From Amarolinea sp964580725 (GTDB lineage: Bacteria > Chloroflexota > Anaerolineae > SSC4 > Amarolineaceae): a stretch of 62,363 nucleotides of DNA. Positions 54,015 through 62,363 of this stretch are shown piece after piece. Location: assembly GCA_964580725.1 (NCBI GenBank), contig CAZOLV010000018.1, forward strand, positions 1 through 62,363, given 5' to 3'. How positions within the stretch are numbered: the first letter of the stretch is position 1; every line of letters begins with the position of its first letter. Below the pieces are notes generated by a model. It worked only from the letters and a program-made list of their open reading frames with translations, made no database searches and was not told where the DNA came from. The translations under genes and the position numbers were made by a program.

Positions 54015-57000
54015 ATGTCATTCGAACACCGTCCATCTCCCCTGCACGTCGTCCGCATCTGGCCGCTGCGCCGCGCCTGGCGTCCGCTCACGATGCTGTC
54101 GCTCGCCGTTCTCTTCGTCGCCGTCCTCTGGATCATGATCGGCGCTGCGCCGGCGCTGGCCGCTGCGCCTGAACCCCCAGAGGCGCCATCCATTTCACCG
54201 ATCATGCCCGAATTGTGGCGTCTGCAGGCCAGCAGCCCGGACGCCGCCATCTGCGGCAATGCGACCTGGGTCGTGCCGACCAATAGTCCCAACCCGACCA
54301 TCGCCATTTCCGTCAATCTTCTCAAGAACGGCGCCACCAAAATCCTGGACACGCCGTTGGCCAAGCTCGATTTTGGCCAGAACAACATCGCCTACGGTTT
54401 CTGTACAGACATCTATCACTCCCGCGCCTTCAACCGCGGCTTCTGCCTTGACAGCTCCTTCTTCTCCGACTGGCGCGTCGCCTGGCTGGTGGCCAACTAC
54501 CCGCCCATGCTCAACGACGCCATTCTGCAGGCGGCCCGCCAGGCGGCCGTCTGGCAACTGACCGACGGCTGGCTGCTCAATCAGGCCGATGCCACGATCT
54601 ACAACTCGACCTACGACAACGGCGTGCGTAATGCCTACAACGCCATTCTGGCCAGCATTCCGGCTTCCCCGCCGCCGGAGTATCAGCCGGGCAATGTGCA
54701 AATCTCGATCAACCCGGCGTCGGCCACCAATTTCCTGCCCTACCAGCCCACCCACCCGTTCACCGTGCGCCTGACCAAAGGCGGCTTTCCCCTACCCGGC
54801 TATCTGGTCAACGTCAGCGCCACCTACGGAACGCTTGATCGCAACAGCGCCATGACCGACGCCAACGGCGAAGCGGCCTTCACCTTGACCAGCGCCGCCG
54901 CCGGGCACGCCGTCATCACCGCCGCCGCCACGCTTGACCTGCCCGCCGGTTCGCGCTTCATTGACCAGCTCAGCCCCGACAGTTGGCAGCGCATCGTGCT
55001 CGGTCAGACGGTGCGCGTCGCCGTACGGGCGACAGCGGTCAAGGATTGGGTCGAAGCGAGCAACCTCATCATCGCCCACAAGTTCGAAGACAAAAACTTC
55101 GACGGTGTGCAGCAGGAAGACGAGCCAAACCTGGCCAACTGGACCTTCACGCTGACCACGCCCGACGGCCAGTTCAACGCCGTCACCGACAGCAACGGCA
55201 ACGCCTTCTTCGAAGGCCGTGTGACCGGCAACGGCGCCTACGTCCTGACCGAAACCCTGCAGAGCGGCTGGCTCAACAGCACGCCCCTGAGCCAAACCCG
55301 GCAGCGCAGCGACGGCGATCCCTGGACACAGTGGCGTGCGGATTTCGGCAACAGCCGCTACAACATCCTGCGCGTCTTCAAGTTCCTGGACAGCGACGGC
55401 GACGGCGTGTGGGACGAAGGGCAAGAGCCGGGCCTGGGCGGCTGGCAGTTTGCCCTCTACATCTGGCAGAATAACGACTGGGCGCAGTTCCGCGGCGGCG
55501 TCACGGCAGCCGATGGGCGTCTGGCCTTCACGCAACTGCCCAGCGGACGTTACAAGGTGGTGGAACAGGCCGAAAATCACCCCGGCTACACCAACACCAC
55601 CCCGCTCGAACAGGAAGCAACGCTCGGCTCGCTCGACGATCAAGAGCGCCGCTTCGGCAACCGTGGAACCCTCGGCCTCGGCGGCAGCAAATTCAGCGAT
55701 CTGAACGCCAACGGCGTGCGCGACGCCAGCGAGCCTGGGCTGGCCGGCTGGACGATTCGCCTGACCGGCGGCCCGCACGCCGTTGACCTGACAACCGTCA
55801 CCGACGCCAGCGGCGCCTACGTCTTTGCCAACCTGGAGCCGGGCGTCTACTCCGTGACCGAGCTTGGCCAGGCCGGTTGGACGCAGACCTATCCGGATGG
55901 TCTCGGCGCACATTTCGTCACCCTGACCAACCAATCGCTGTCGGGCTTCGATTTTGGCAACACACAGCTCAGCAGCATCGGCGATTTCGTCTGGCTGGAT
56001 CTAAACCGTAACGGGATTCAGGACAACGGCGAAGCCGGCGTTCCCGGCGTCACGGTGGAGCTGTTCAGACAGGTCGGCGCGTCCTGGATCAGCCAGGGCA
56101 CACAAACCACCGACGCCGGTGGACATTATCTGTTCGGCAGCCTGTTGACGGGCATCTACCGCGTGCGTTTCAGCCTGCCCGCCATGCACCTGTTCACCCT
56201 GCGCGATCAGGGCGGCGACGACGCTCTGGACAGTGACGCCGACGTCAACACGGGCGAAACGATTGCCATCACACTTGGCGCCAACGATCACCAACGGCAG
56301 TGGGACGCCGGCCTGTATCAGCCGCCCGCCATAGATGTGGAGAAGTACGTCTCGGTGGACAATCAGGCCACCTGGCAAGACGCCGACACACCGCCCGGCC
56401 CGCAGACAACCGTCGGCAACGCGGTTTTCTTCCGCTTCGTCGTCACCAACATCGGCAACGTCCCGCTGAGCGATGTCGCCTTGAGCGATAACGTCTATGC
56501 GTTGGGCGGTTGCCCGCCGATTCCCAACCCGCTGCCAGCGGGCGCCAGCTACACCTGCACCATCGGCCCCACGCCGGCGCAGGTTGGCCAACACACCAAC
56601 ACGGCCACAGCGACCGGCTCCTGGAGCGGTCTCGTCGTCAGCGACGCCGATGACGCCAACTACAACGCCCCGGCGCGGCCGGCCATTGACCTGGAGAAAG
56701 AGGTCTCGGTAGATGGTCAGAACACCTGGCAGGACGCCGACGCTCCGCCCGGCCCCGCCGCCACAGTGGGCAGCGCGGTCTACTTCCGCTTCATCGTGAC
56801 TAACATCGGCAATGTGCCGCTGAGCAACGTCGTCGTGACCGATAACGTCTACACGCTCAGCGCCTGCTTCATCCCCTTCCCGCTGCAACCGGGACAGTCG
56901 TACACCTGTATCCACGGCCCCGTGCCAGCCCCGGTTGGTCAGCACACCAACACCGGTTCCGCAACGGGCAGCTACCAGGGCGCCACCGTCAGCGATCAGG

Positions 57001-60000
57001 ACGACGCCAACTATCACGTGCCGGCCAGGCCGGTCATAGACGTGGAAAAGTACGTTTCGGTGGACGGCGGGGCGAACTGGTTCGACGCCGACACGCCGCC
57101 CGGCCCCACAGCGGCGACGGGCGGCCCGATCTACTTCCGCTTCGAAGTAACCAACATCGGCAACGTGCCCCTAAACAATGTCGCCATCAGCGACAACGTC
57201 TACAACCTGAACAGTTGTTTCGTGCCCAACCCGCTGCAGCCGGGCCAGAGTCACACCTGCTGGTTGGGGCCGGTGATGGCCCAGGCCGGACAGCACACCA
57301 ACACCGCCACGGCCAGCGGTTCGTATGGCGCAACGGTCGTCAGCGATCAGGATGACGCCAACTACACGGCGCCGACTCCCACGCCAACTTTGACACCCAC
57401 CTTCACCGCCACGCCCACCTGGACGCCGACCAACACCCCCACGAACACGCCGACGCCCACCTCGACCCCCACCTGGACGCCAACCCACACCGCCACGCCC
57501 ACCTGGACGCCGACCAACACCCCCACGCCGACGCCGACCTCCACGCCGGAAATCCCGGCGATTGACGTGGAGAAATACGTCTCGGTGGACGGCCAGTCAA
57601 CCTGGGAAGATGCCGACCTGCCACCCGGCCCGCAGACCTCCGCCGGCAGCCCGGTTTACTTCCGTTTCGAGATCCGAAACATCGGCAACGTGACGCTCAA
57701 CAACGTCACCCTGACCGATAGCGTCTATGCGCTGGATCGCTGCGCCGCGCCGTCTGTGCTCTTGCCAGGACAGACCTACATCTGCTGGCATGGCCCGGTG
57801 GCCGCACAGCCCGGTCAGCACACCAACACCGCCACGGCGACAGGGACGTTTGGCAACACCACCGTCAGCGATGCGGACGACGCCAACTACAACGCCCCGC
57901 CGCGCCCCGCCATCGAAGTCGAGAAGTACGTGTCGGTGGACAATCAGGTCACCTGGCACGACGCCGACAACTCGCCCGGCCCGCAGGCAACCGCCGGCAG
58001 CCCGATCTTCTTCCGCTTCGTCGTGACCAACATCGGCAACGTGCCGCTGAACAACGTGGTTCTGAGCGACAACGTGTACCAGCTCAACGGCTGTCCTCCC
58101 ATCTCCGATCCGCTGGGCGTCGCCGCCGCCTACGTCTGCATCTACGGACCGGTGGCCGCCGAACTGGGTCAGCACACCAACACCGCCGCCGTCACGGGCA
58201 TCTACGGCAACACGACGGTCAGCGACGCCGACGACGCCAACTACTATGCGCCGTCGCGTCCCGCCATTGACATCGAGAAGTACGTCTCGGTGGATGGCGG
58301 CGTGACCTACTTCGACGCCGATACGCCGCCTGGCCCGCAAGCTGCGATTGGCGGCAGCGTCTTCTTCCGCTTCGAGGTGACCAACATCGGCAACGTGCCC
58401 CTGAGCAATGTGACGATCAGCGACAACGTCTATGCGCTGCCCAACTGCAGCCCGCCCAACCCGCTGCAGCCGGGTCAGAGTCACACCTGCTGGTTGGGGC
58501 CGGTTGCGGCGCAGTCGGGTCAGCACACCAATCGGGCGACGGCCACGGGCCTCTACACCAACATCACGGTGAGCGACGCCGACGACGCCAACTACACCGC
58601 CCCGACGCCCACCCCCACCCAAACGGCGACCAACACACCGACGCCCACGGTATCCCCCACCGGGACACCGACCAATACGCCAACTGCCACCTGGACGCCG
58701 ACCAGTACGCCGACTCATACCCCAACGGTCACGCGCACGCCCACACCCACACCGACCAATACGCCAACCCCCATCCCGCTGGCGCCCGCCATCGATGTGG
58801 AAAAACTGGTTTCGGTTGACGGCCAGATGACCTGGCAGGATGCCGACAGCCCACCCGGCCCGCAAACCGTGGACGGCTTCGGCGTCTATTTCCGCTTCAT
58901 CGTGACCAATGTCGGCAACGTGCCGCTGAGCAACGTCACATTGAGCGACAACCGCTACATCTTGAACAACTGCAATGCGCCCGCCGTGCTGGCGCCTGGT
59001 CAAAGCTACACTTGCTATCACGGTCCTGTGCCGGCGCAGGTGGGTCAACACACCAACACCGCCACCGCCACGGGCATCTACGGCAACACGACGGTCAGCG
59101 ATGCCGACGATGCCAACTACAATGTGCCGCCGCAACCGGCCATAGATGTCGAGAAGTTCGTCTCGGTAGACAATCAGACCACCTGGCATGACGCCGACGT
59201 TCCGCCTGGCCCGCAGGCCGTGGCTGGCAGCGGCGTCTACTTCCGCTTCGTCGTCGTCAACACCGGCAACGTGCCGCTGGTCAACGTCACCCTGAGCGAC
59301 AATCAGTACCCCCTGAACACCTGCAGCCCGCTGCCCAACCCGCTGCCGCCCGGCGCCAGCTACACCTGCACCATCGGGCCGCTGCCGGCGCAGATGGGTC
59401 AGCACACCAACACCGCCGCCGTCGCCGGGATGTACGGCAACCTCACCGTGCACGATTACGACGACGCCAACTACAACGCCCTGATGCGGCCGGCGATTGA
59501 TCTGGAGAAGCTGGTCTCGGTCAATGGGCAGATGACCTGGCAAGACGCCGATGCACCGCCTGGCCCGCAGGCAGCCCTGGGCAGCCCGGTCTATTTCCGC
59601 TTCATCATCACCAACATCGGCGACGTGCCGCTGAGTCAGGTCACCTTGACCGACAACGTCTATGCGCTTGGCAGTTGTCCCGCCATCCCCAACCCGCTGC
59701 AACCCGGCGCCAGCTACACCTGCACCTATGGCCCCGTGACGGCGCAGGTGGGTCAGCACACCAACACCGCCTACACCAGCGGCGTCTATCTCGATGTCAC
59801 CGTGCGCGATCAGGACGACGCCAACTACGTCGTGGCGCCCGAACCGGCCATTGATGTCGAGAAATTCGTTTCGGTGGACAACCAGGTCACCTGGCAGGAT
59901 GCCGACATCTCCCCTGGCCCGCAAGCGCGCGTGGGAGACCCGGTCTTCTTCCGCTTCGAGGTCAGGAATACCGGCAACGTGCCGCTGACCGGCGTCGTCT

Positions 60001-62150
60001 TGACCGACAGCGTCTACAACCTGGTGAGCTGCGGCCCGCTGCCCAATCCGTTCCTGCCGGGCGCGACCTTCGGCTGCATCTACGAGTCGGTCGCAACCGA
60101 CATTCCAGGCTGCGTGCATACCAACACGGCGCGCGCGTTGGGCAACTACGGCAACACCACCGTGAGCGACAGCGACGACGCCAACTACTACTCGCCGGCC
60201 CGGCCGGCCATAGACGTCGAAAAGCTGATCTCGGTGGATGACCAGGTGACCTGGCACGACGCCGACGCCGCCCCCGGCCCGCAAACGATCGTCGGCAACG
60301 ACCTCTACTACCGCATCATCGTGGTCAATGTGGGCAACGTGGCCTTGAACAACGTCACGCTGAGCGACAGCCGCTATCCCCTGAACACCTGCGGCCCCAT
60401 CCCCAATCCGCTGGCGGTTGGTCAGAGCTACGCCTGCACCTATGGCCCCATCACGGCGCAAAACGGTCAGTATCTGAACCGGGCGACGGCGTCCGGGCTG
60501 TATGGCAACACGCTGATCCAGGACGCTGACGACGCCAACTACGAAGCGATCGCCGCCCGCTCGGCCATCGGCGACCTGGTGTGGCGTGACCTCGACGTGG
60601 ACGGCATCTTCGACGCCGGCGAGCCGGGCATTGACGGCGTGCTGGTCGAACTGCTGGATGCCAACGACAACGTGCTGGCCACCGATGTGACGACCAACGG
60701 CGGGCTTTACCGCTTCGAGAACCTGTTGGCTGGCATCTACCGGGTGCGCATCCCCGCCAGCAACTACGACGTGGGACGCCCGCTGGCCGGCTTTGCCTTC
60801 ACCAGCGCCGCCTACGGACCCAACCCCTATCCCGTGGTGTTGGGCGCTGACGAAATCTTCCTCTTTGCCGACTTCGGCTTTGCCCGCGCCCGCGTGGCCG
60901 TCGTCAAACGGGCGAGCGCGGCGCAAGTGCTGGTCGGCCAAAGTGTGACCTACAGCTATCAGGTCATCAACACCGGCGACACCTGGCTCGACAACATCGC
61001 CGTGACCGACGACGTGTTGGGCGCGATCTGCGCTTCGCCGGCCATCGGGCCACTGGCGCCAGGCCAGAGCGCCATCTGCACACGCACGGTGACGCTGACC
61101 GGTCGTACCTGCAACATCGCCTCGGTCACCGCGGCAGCGACGACGCCCGGCGGGGCGCTGCTGAACGTGACGACCCAGGCCGGCTCGCAGCGGGTCTGTG
61201 TGGATGTCGTGCCGACGCTGCCGCGCGACTACGGCGATGCGCCCGACACCGGACCGGGCGTTGGCGCAGGTAACTACCAGACGACCGAAGCCGACAACGG
61301 CCCCAGTCACGTCGTCATGCCTGGTCTGCACCTGGGACGGCAGGGGCCTGACGCCGACAACGGCGCGCTGCAAAACCCCGACGCCAACGCCGATGACATC
61401 ACCGGTCTCGATGACGAGGACGGCATCGCCATCCTGCCGATCATCTCGAACCTGTCGGGCGCCGTCAATCTGATGGTCACCGCGGTCAACTCGACCGGAC
61501 AACCGGCTGCACTGGCCTGCTGGCTGGACTTCAACCGCGATGGCGACTTCCTGGATGCGGGCGAACGCACGTCAGCGATCGTCAACAGCAGCCCAGCCCG
61601 CCAGTCGGTCAACCTGACATTCAGCGGCTTCGGCATCCCGACGCCGGGCGTCAGCTACCTGCGCTGTCGCATCGCCCAAGCGGCGGCTGAAATCGCAGCG
61701 CCAAGCGGCCCCGCCAGCAGCGGCGAGGTGGAAGACGCCTGGATCACCATCATCAATGCGGGCATCTGCGGCCCGCGTCACCCCGGCGCGCCGGCTGAGC
61801 CATGCCCCGTGGTCGCCATCGAGGGGTTGAGTTGGCAAGACCTGACGCCGGACGGCGTGTTCGACGATGAACCGACGTTGAACGAGGTGACGTTGACGAT
61901 CGTCAACCAGTTGGGCGAGCGCGTTGCCATCGTCACGACCGGGCCAGGCGCGTTCCAGCCGGGTCGTTACCTGGTGCAGAACCTGCCGCTCGGAACCTAC
62001 TTCGTCAGTGTGGAAAGCTGGCCAGATGGGTACATGCCGCTCGGCTCACTCACACGGCGGCTCGTGTTGACAGAGGCGGGCGCCAGCGGCGCCGCTGACT
62101 TCGCCTTCATGCAAGCGCAGCGGTTCTTCCTACCGTCGCTCCTGCACTAG
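54015..62150 (+). CDS. Giant secreted thioester-domain adhesin with SdrD-type and tandem Cys-paired repeats
   Basis: The 2,711-aa protein follows GAGGAGG. A long signal peptide (residues 1-50, ending PALAAAP) leads to a thioester-like domain with Cys130 (YGFCTDIYHS) and Gln176 (ARQAAVWQLTDG). Such Cys-Gln bonds mediate covalent adhesion in Gram-positive surface proteins. Next come an invasin/Big_1-like domain, four SdrD B-type domains (FKFLDSDGDGVWDEG, GDFVWLDLNRNGIQDNG), and eleven repeats (56325-60548) with two Pro/Thr linkers. After these are a further B domain, a DUF11-like domain, a GEVED domain (SGEVEDAWITI) and a final B-like segment. It ends RFFLPSLLH without a membrane anchor. The repeats carry paired Cys that may form disulfides. 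It is probably an extended surface or sheath adhesin. Confidence 0.88.
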   Translation: MSFEHRPSPLHVVRIWPLRRAWRPLTMLSLAVLFVAVLWIMIGAAPALAAAPEPPEAPSISPIMPELWRLQASSPDAAICGNATWVVPTNSPNPTIAISVNLLKNGATKILDTPLAKLDFGQNNIAYGFCTDIYHSRAFNRGFCLDSSFFSDWRVAWLVANYPPMLNDAILQAARQAAVWQLTDGWLLNQADATIYNSTYDNGVRNAYNAILASIPASPPPEYQPGNVQISINPASATNFLPYQPTHPFTVRLTKGGFPLPGYLVNVSATYGTLDRNSAMTDANGEAAFTLTSAAAGHAVITAAATLDLPAGSRFIDQLSPDSWQRIVLGQTVRVAVRATAVKDWVEASNLIIAHKFEDKNFDGVQQEDEPNLANWTFTLTTPDGQFNAVTDSNGNAFFEGRVTGNGAYVLTETLQSGWLNSTPLSQTRQRSDGDPWTQWRADFGNSRYNILRVFKFLDSDGDGVWDEGQEPGLGGWQFALYIWQNNDWAQFRGGVTAADGRLAFTQLPSGRYKVVEQAENHPGYTNTTPLEQEATLGSLDDQERRFGNRGTLGLGGSKFSDLNANGVRDASEPGLAGWTIRLTGGPHAVDLTTVTDASGAYVFANLEPGVYSVTELGQAGWTQTYPDGLGAHFVTLTNQSLSGFDFGNTQLSSIGDFVWLDLNRNGIQDNGEAGVPGVTVELFRQVGASWISQGTQTTDAGGHYLFGSLLTGIYRVRFSLPAMHLFTLRDQGGDDALDSDADVNTGETIAITLGANDHQRQWDAGLYQPPAIDVEKYVSVDNQATWQDADTPPGPQTTVGNAVFFRFVVTNIGNVPLSDVALSDNVYALGGCPPIPNPLPAGASYTCTIGPTPAQVGQHTNTATATGSWSGLVVSDADDANYNAPARPAIDLEKEVSVDGQNTWQDADAPPGPAATVGSAVYFRFIVTNIGNVPLSNVVVTDNVYTLSACFIPFPLQPGQSYTCIHGPVPAPVGQHTNTGSATGSYQGATVSDQDDANYHVPARPVIDVEKYVSVDGGANWFDADTPPGPTAATGGPIYFRFEVTNIGNVPLNNVAISDNVYNLNSCFVPNPLQPGQSHTCWLGPVMAQAGQHTNTATASGSYGATVVSDQDDANYTAPTPTPTLTPTFTATPTWTPTNTPTNTPTPTSTPTWTPTHTATPTWTPTNTPTPTPTSTPEIPAIDVEKYVSVDGQSTWEDADLPPGPQTSAGSPVYFRFEIRNIGNVTLNNVTLTDSVYALDRCAAPSVLLPGQTYICWHGPVAAQPGQHTNTATATGTFGNTTVSDADDANYNAPPRPAIEVEKYVSVDNQVTWHDADNSPGPQATAGSPIFFRFVVTNIGNVPLNNVVLSDNVYQLNGCPPISDPLGVAAAYVCIYGPVAAELGQHTNTAAVTGIYGNTTVSDADDANYYAPSRPAIDIEKYVSVDGGVTYFDADTPPGPQAAIGGSVFFRFEVTNIGNVPLSNVTISDNVYALPNCSPPNPLQPGQSHTCWLGPVAAQSGQHTNRATATGLYTNITVSDADDANYTAPTPTPTQTATNTPTPTVSPTGTPTNTPTATWTPTSTPTHTPTVTRTPTPTPTNTPTPIPLAPAIDVEKLVSVDGQMTWQDADSPPGPQTVDGFGVYFRFIVTNVGNVPLSNVTLSDNRYILNNCNAPAVLAPGQSYTCYHGPVPAQVGQHTNTATATGIYGNTTVSDADDANYNVPPQPAIDVEKFVSVDNQTTWHDADVPPGPQAVAGSGVYFRFVVVNTGNVPLVNVTLSDNQYPLNTCSPLPNPLPPGASYTCTIGPLPAQMGQHTNTAAVAGMYGNLTVHDYDDANYNALMRPAIDLEKLVSVNGQMTWQDADAPPGPQAALGSPVYFRFIITNIGDVPLSQVTLTDNVYALGSCPAIPNPLQPGASYTCTYGPVTAQVGQHTNTAYTSGVYLDVTVRDQDDANYVVAPEPAIDVEKFVSVDNQVTWQDADISPGPQARVGDPVFFRFEVRNTGNVPLTGVVLTDSVYNLVSCGPLPNPFLPGATFGCIYESVATDIPGCVHTNTARALGNYGNTTVSDSDDANYYSPARPAIDVEKLISVDDQVTWHDADAAPGPQTIVGNDLYYRIIVVNVGNVALNNVTLSDSRYPLNTCGPIPNPLAVGQSYACTYGPITAQNGQYLNRATASGLYGNTLIQDADDANYEAIAARSAIGDLVWRDLDVDGIFDAGEPGIDGVLVELLDANDNVLATDVTTNGGLYRFENLLAGIYRVRIPASNYDVGRPLAGFAFTSAAYGPNPYPVVLGADEIFLFADFGFARARVAVVKRASAAQVLVGQSVTYSYQVINTGDTWLDNIAVTDDVLGAICASPAIGPLAPGQSAICTRTVTLTGRTCNIASVTAAATTPGGALLNVTTQAGSQRVCVDVVPTLPRDYGDAPDTGPGVGAGNYQTTEADNGPSHVVMPGLHLGRQGPDADNGALQNPDANADDITGLDDEDGIAILPIISNLSGAVNLMVTAVNSTGQPAALACWLDFNRDGDFLDAGERTSAIVNSSPARQSVNLTFSGFGIPTPGVSYLRCRIAQAAAEIAAPSGPASSGEVEDAWITIINAGICGPRHPGAPAEPCPVVAIEGLSWQDLTPDGVFDDEPTLNEVTLTIVNQLGERVAIVTTGPGAFQPGRYLVQNLPLGTYFVSVESWPDGYMPLGSLTRRLVLTEAGASGAADFAFMQAQRFFLPSLLH
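56325..60548 (+). repeat. Eleven tandem coding repeats of 351-360 bp in the giant adhesin
   Basis: Units start at 56325, 56679, 57030, 57555, 57906, 58260, 58785, 59136, 59490, 59844 and 60204. Each encodes PAIDVEKYVSVD, TWQDADTPPGPQ, YFRFVVTNIGNVPLSNV, a Cys pair, GQHTNTATATG and DADDANY. They are grouped 3+3+5 by Pro/Thr linkers at about 57366-57554 and 58596-58784. Copies differ by many substitutions, so they are old rather than freshly amplified. Confidence 0.92.
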
Positions 62151-62167
62151 GCGCCATCGAATCAAAA

Positions 62168-62209
62168 GGGGCGGCATGATCTCGTTAACCGACGAAATCA
62201 TGCCGCCCC
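62168..62209. terminator. Terminator-like palindrome after the adhesin gene
   Basis: GGGGCGGCATGAT (62168-62180) pairs with ATCATGCCGCCCC (62197-62209), a 13-bp stem. AAAA lies on its left side, so it would be a better terminator for a minus-strand neighbour and may serve both directions. Confidence 0.55.
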
Positions 62210-62291
62210 GTGCCCCCGCCGTACCGTCAAAACCGGTCAATCATGGCCGGTGATTTGCGTCATTCACCCCGCCTATCATCTCAATAAGTAG

Positions 62292-62363
62292 GGGAAACCT
62301 GACAGGTTTTGGGAAACCTGTCAGGTTTTTGCGTTGGGAAACCTGACAGGTTTTGGGAAACCT
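62292..62363. repeat. Array of AAACCTGACAGGTTT hairpin repeats at the window end
   Basis: Units of 19-20 bp (GGGAAACCTGACAGGTTTT, and a version with TGTCA in the centre) begin at 62292, 62311, 62336 and 62355; the last is cut by the window edge. Each is itself a palindrome with a T-run. A relative (AACCTGTGAGGTTTCC) is at 42560-42575. Confidence 0.85.

Noticed and set aside
57597..61502. 1,301-codon minus-strand open frame opposite the adhesin repeats
   Set aside because: It only mirrors the repeat structure on the opposite strand; it has no start context or recognised motif.
62292..62363. CRISPR array at the window end
   Set aside because: Units are nearly contiguous palindromes with no spacers of regular length and no cas genes.

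Overview
The window looks like one scaffold of an uncultured, GC-rich, filamentous-type Chloroflexota (Anaerolineae/Caldilineae-like). This is inferred from gene content: a T-box ahead of pheST, an exosortase-O pair, MurJ, very large secreted repeat proteins, and sugar ABC/FGGY operons. A run of exactly 100 N shows it is a scaffolded draft or metagenome assembly. Most promoters found are sigma-70-like with a 17-bp spacer. No tRNA, rRNA or CRISPR array was seen. Layout: (1) 1-15,861, plus strand: a sugar operon. It has a LacI regulator fused to a URO-D-like domain behind a promoter/operator, an RbsA/RbsC/RbsB-type ABC importer, an L-fucose-isomerase homologue, two FGGY kinases, a DUF4432 epimerase-like protein, two class II aldolases and a tungsten-type aldehyde:ferredoxin oxidoreductase. 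Together they suggest uptake, isomerisation, phosphorylation and aldol cleavage of 6-deoxysugars/pentoses, with the aldehyde product (lactaldehyde or glycolaldehyde) oxidised to ferredoxin. (2) 15,862-20,902: a DUF3800 remnant, ribosomal protein L25 with a hairpin at the mRNA 5' end, uvrA, and a DUF4126 membrane protein. (3) 20,903-29,431: two tandem M1-like lipoprotein metallopeptidases preceded by a 34-bp tandem repeat containing the gap, then (minus strand) a PEP-CTERM/VWA integral membrane protein and its exosortase. (4) 29,480-34,012: a diversity-generating retroelement (DGR). It contains an N-terminal fragment of a DGR-type reverse transcriptase, a template repeat (TR), a hairpin, and a 1,094-aa NACHT-NTPase protein with a C-terminal FGE/C-type-lectin domain. 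The last codons of that protein are the variable repeat (VR): TR and VR differ at 12 of 71 positions, all at template adenines. The cassette lies between two 57-bp direct repeats. (5) 34,047-41,493, plus strand: a phenylalanine T-box and pheST, a DsbA-like thioredoxin, an M20 amidohydrolase, a small hypothetical protein, a cupin and a DinB-like protein. (6) 41,750-53,721, minus strand: an HExxH membrane protein, the tpiA-pgk-gap glycolytic operon, YvcK, a GNAT protein, a GT4-MurJ-nucleotidyltransferase cluster, and an OmpR response regulator coupled to a BtuF-like protein. (7) 54,015-62,150, plus strand: a 2,711-aa secreted adhesin-like protein with a thioester domain, SdrD-type B domains and eleven 117-120-residue repeats, followed by a palindromic terminator and short hairpin repeats running off the end. 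The most unusual system is the DGR-diversified NACHT receptor with a broken reverse transcriptase. Next in interest are the LacI-URO-D fusion, the AOR in the deoxysugar operon and the 34-bp repeat of coupled mini-ORFs.
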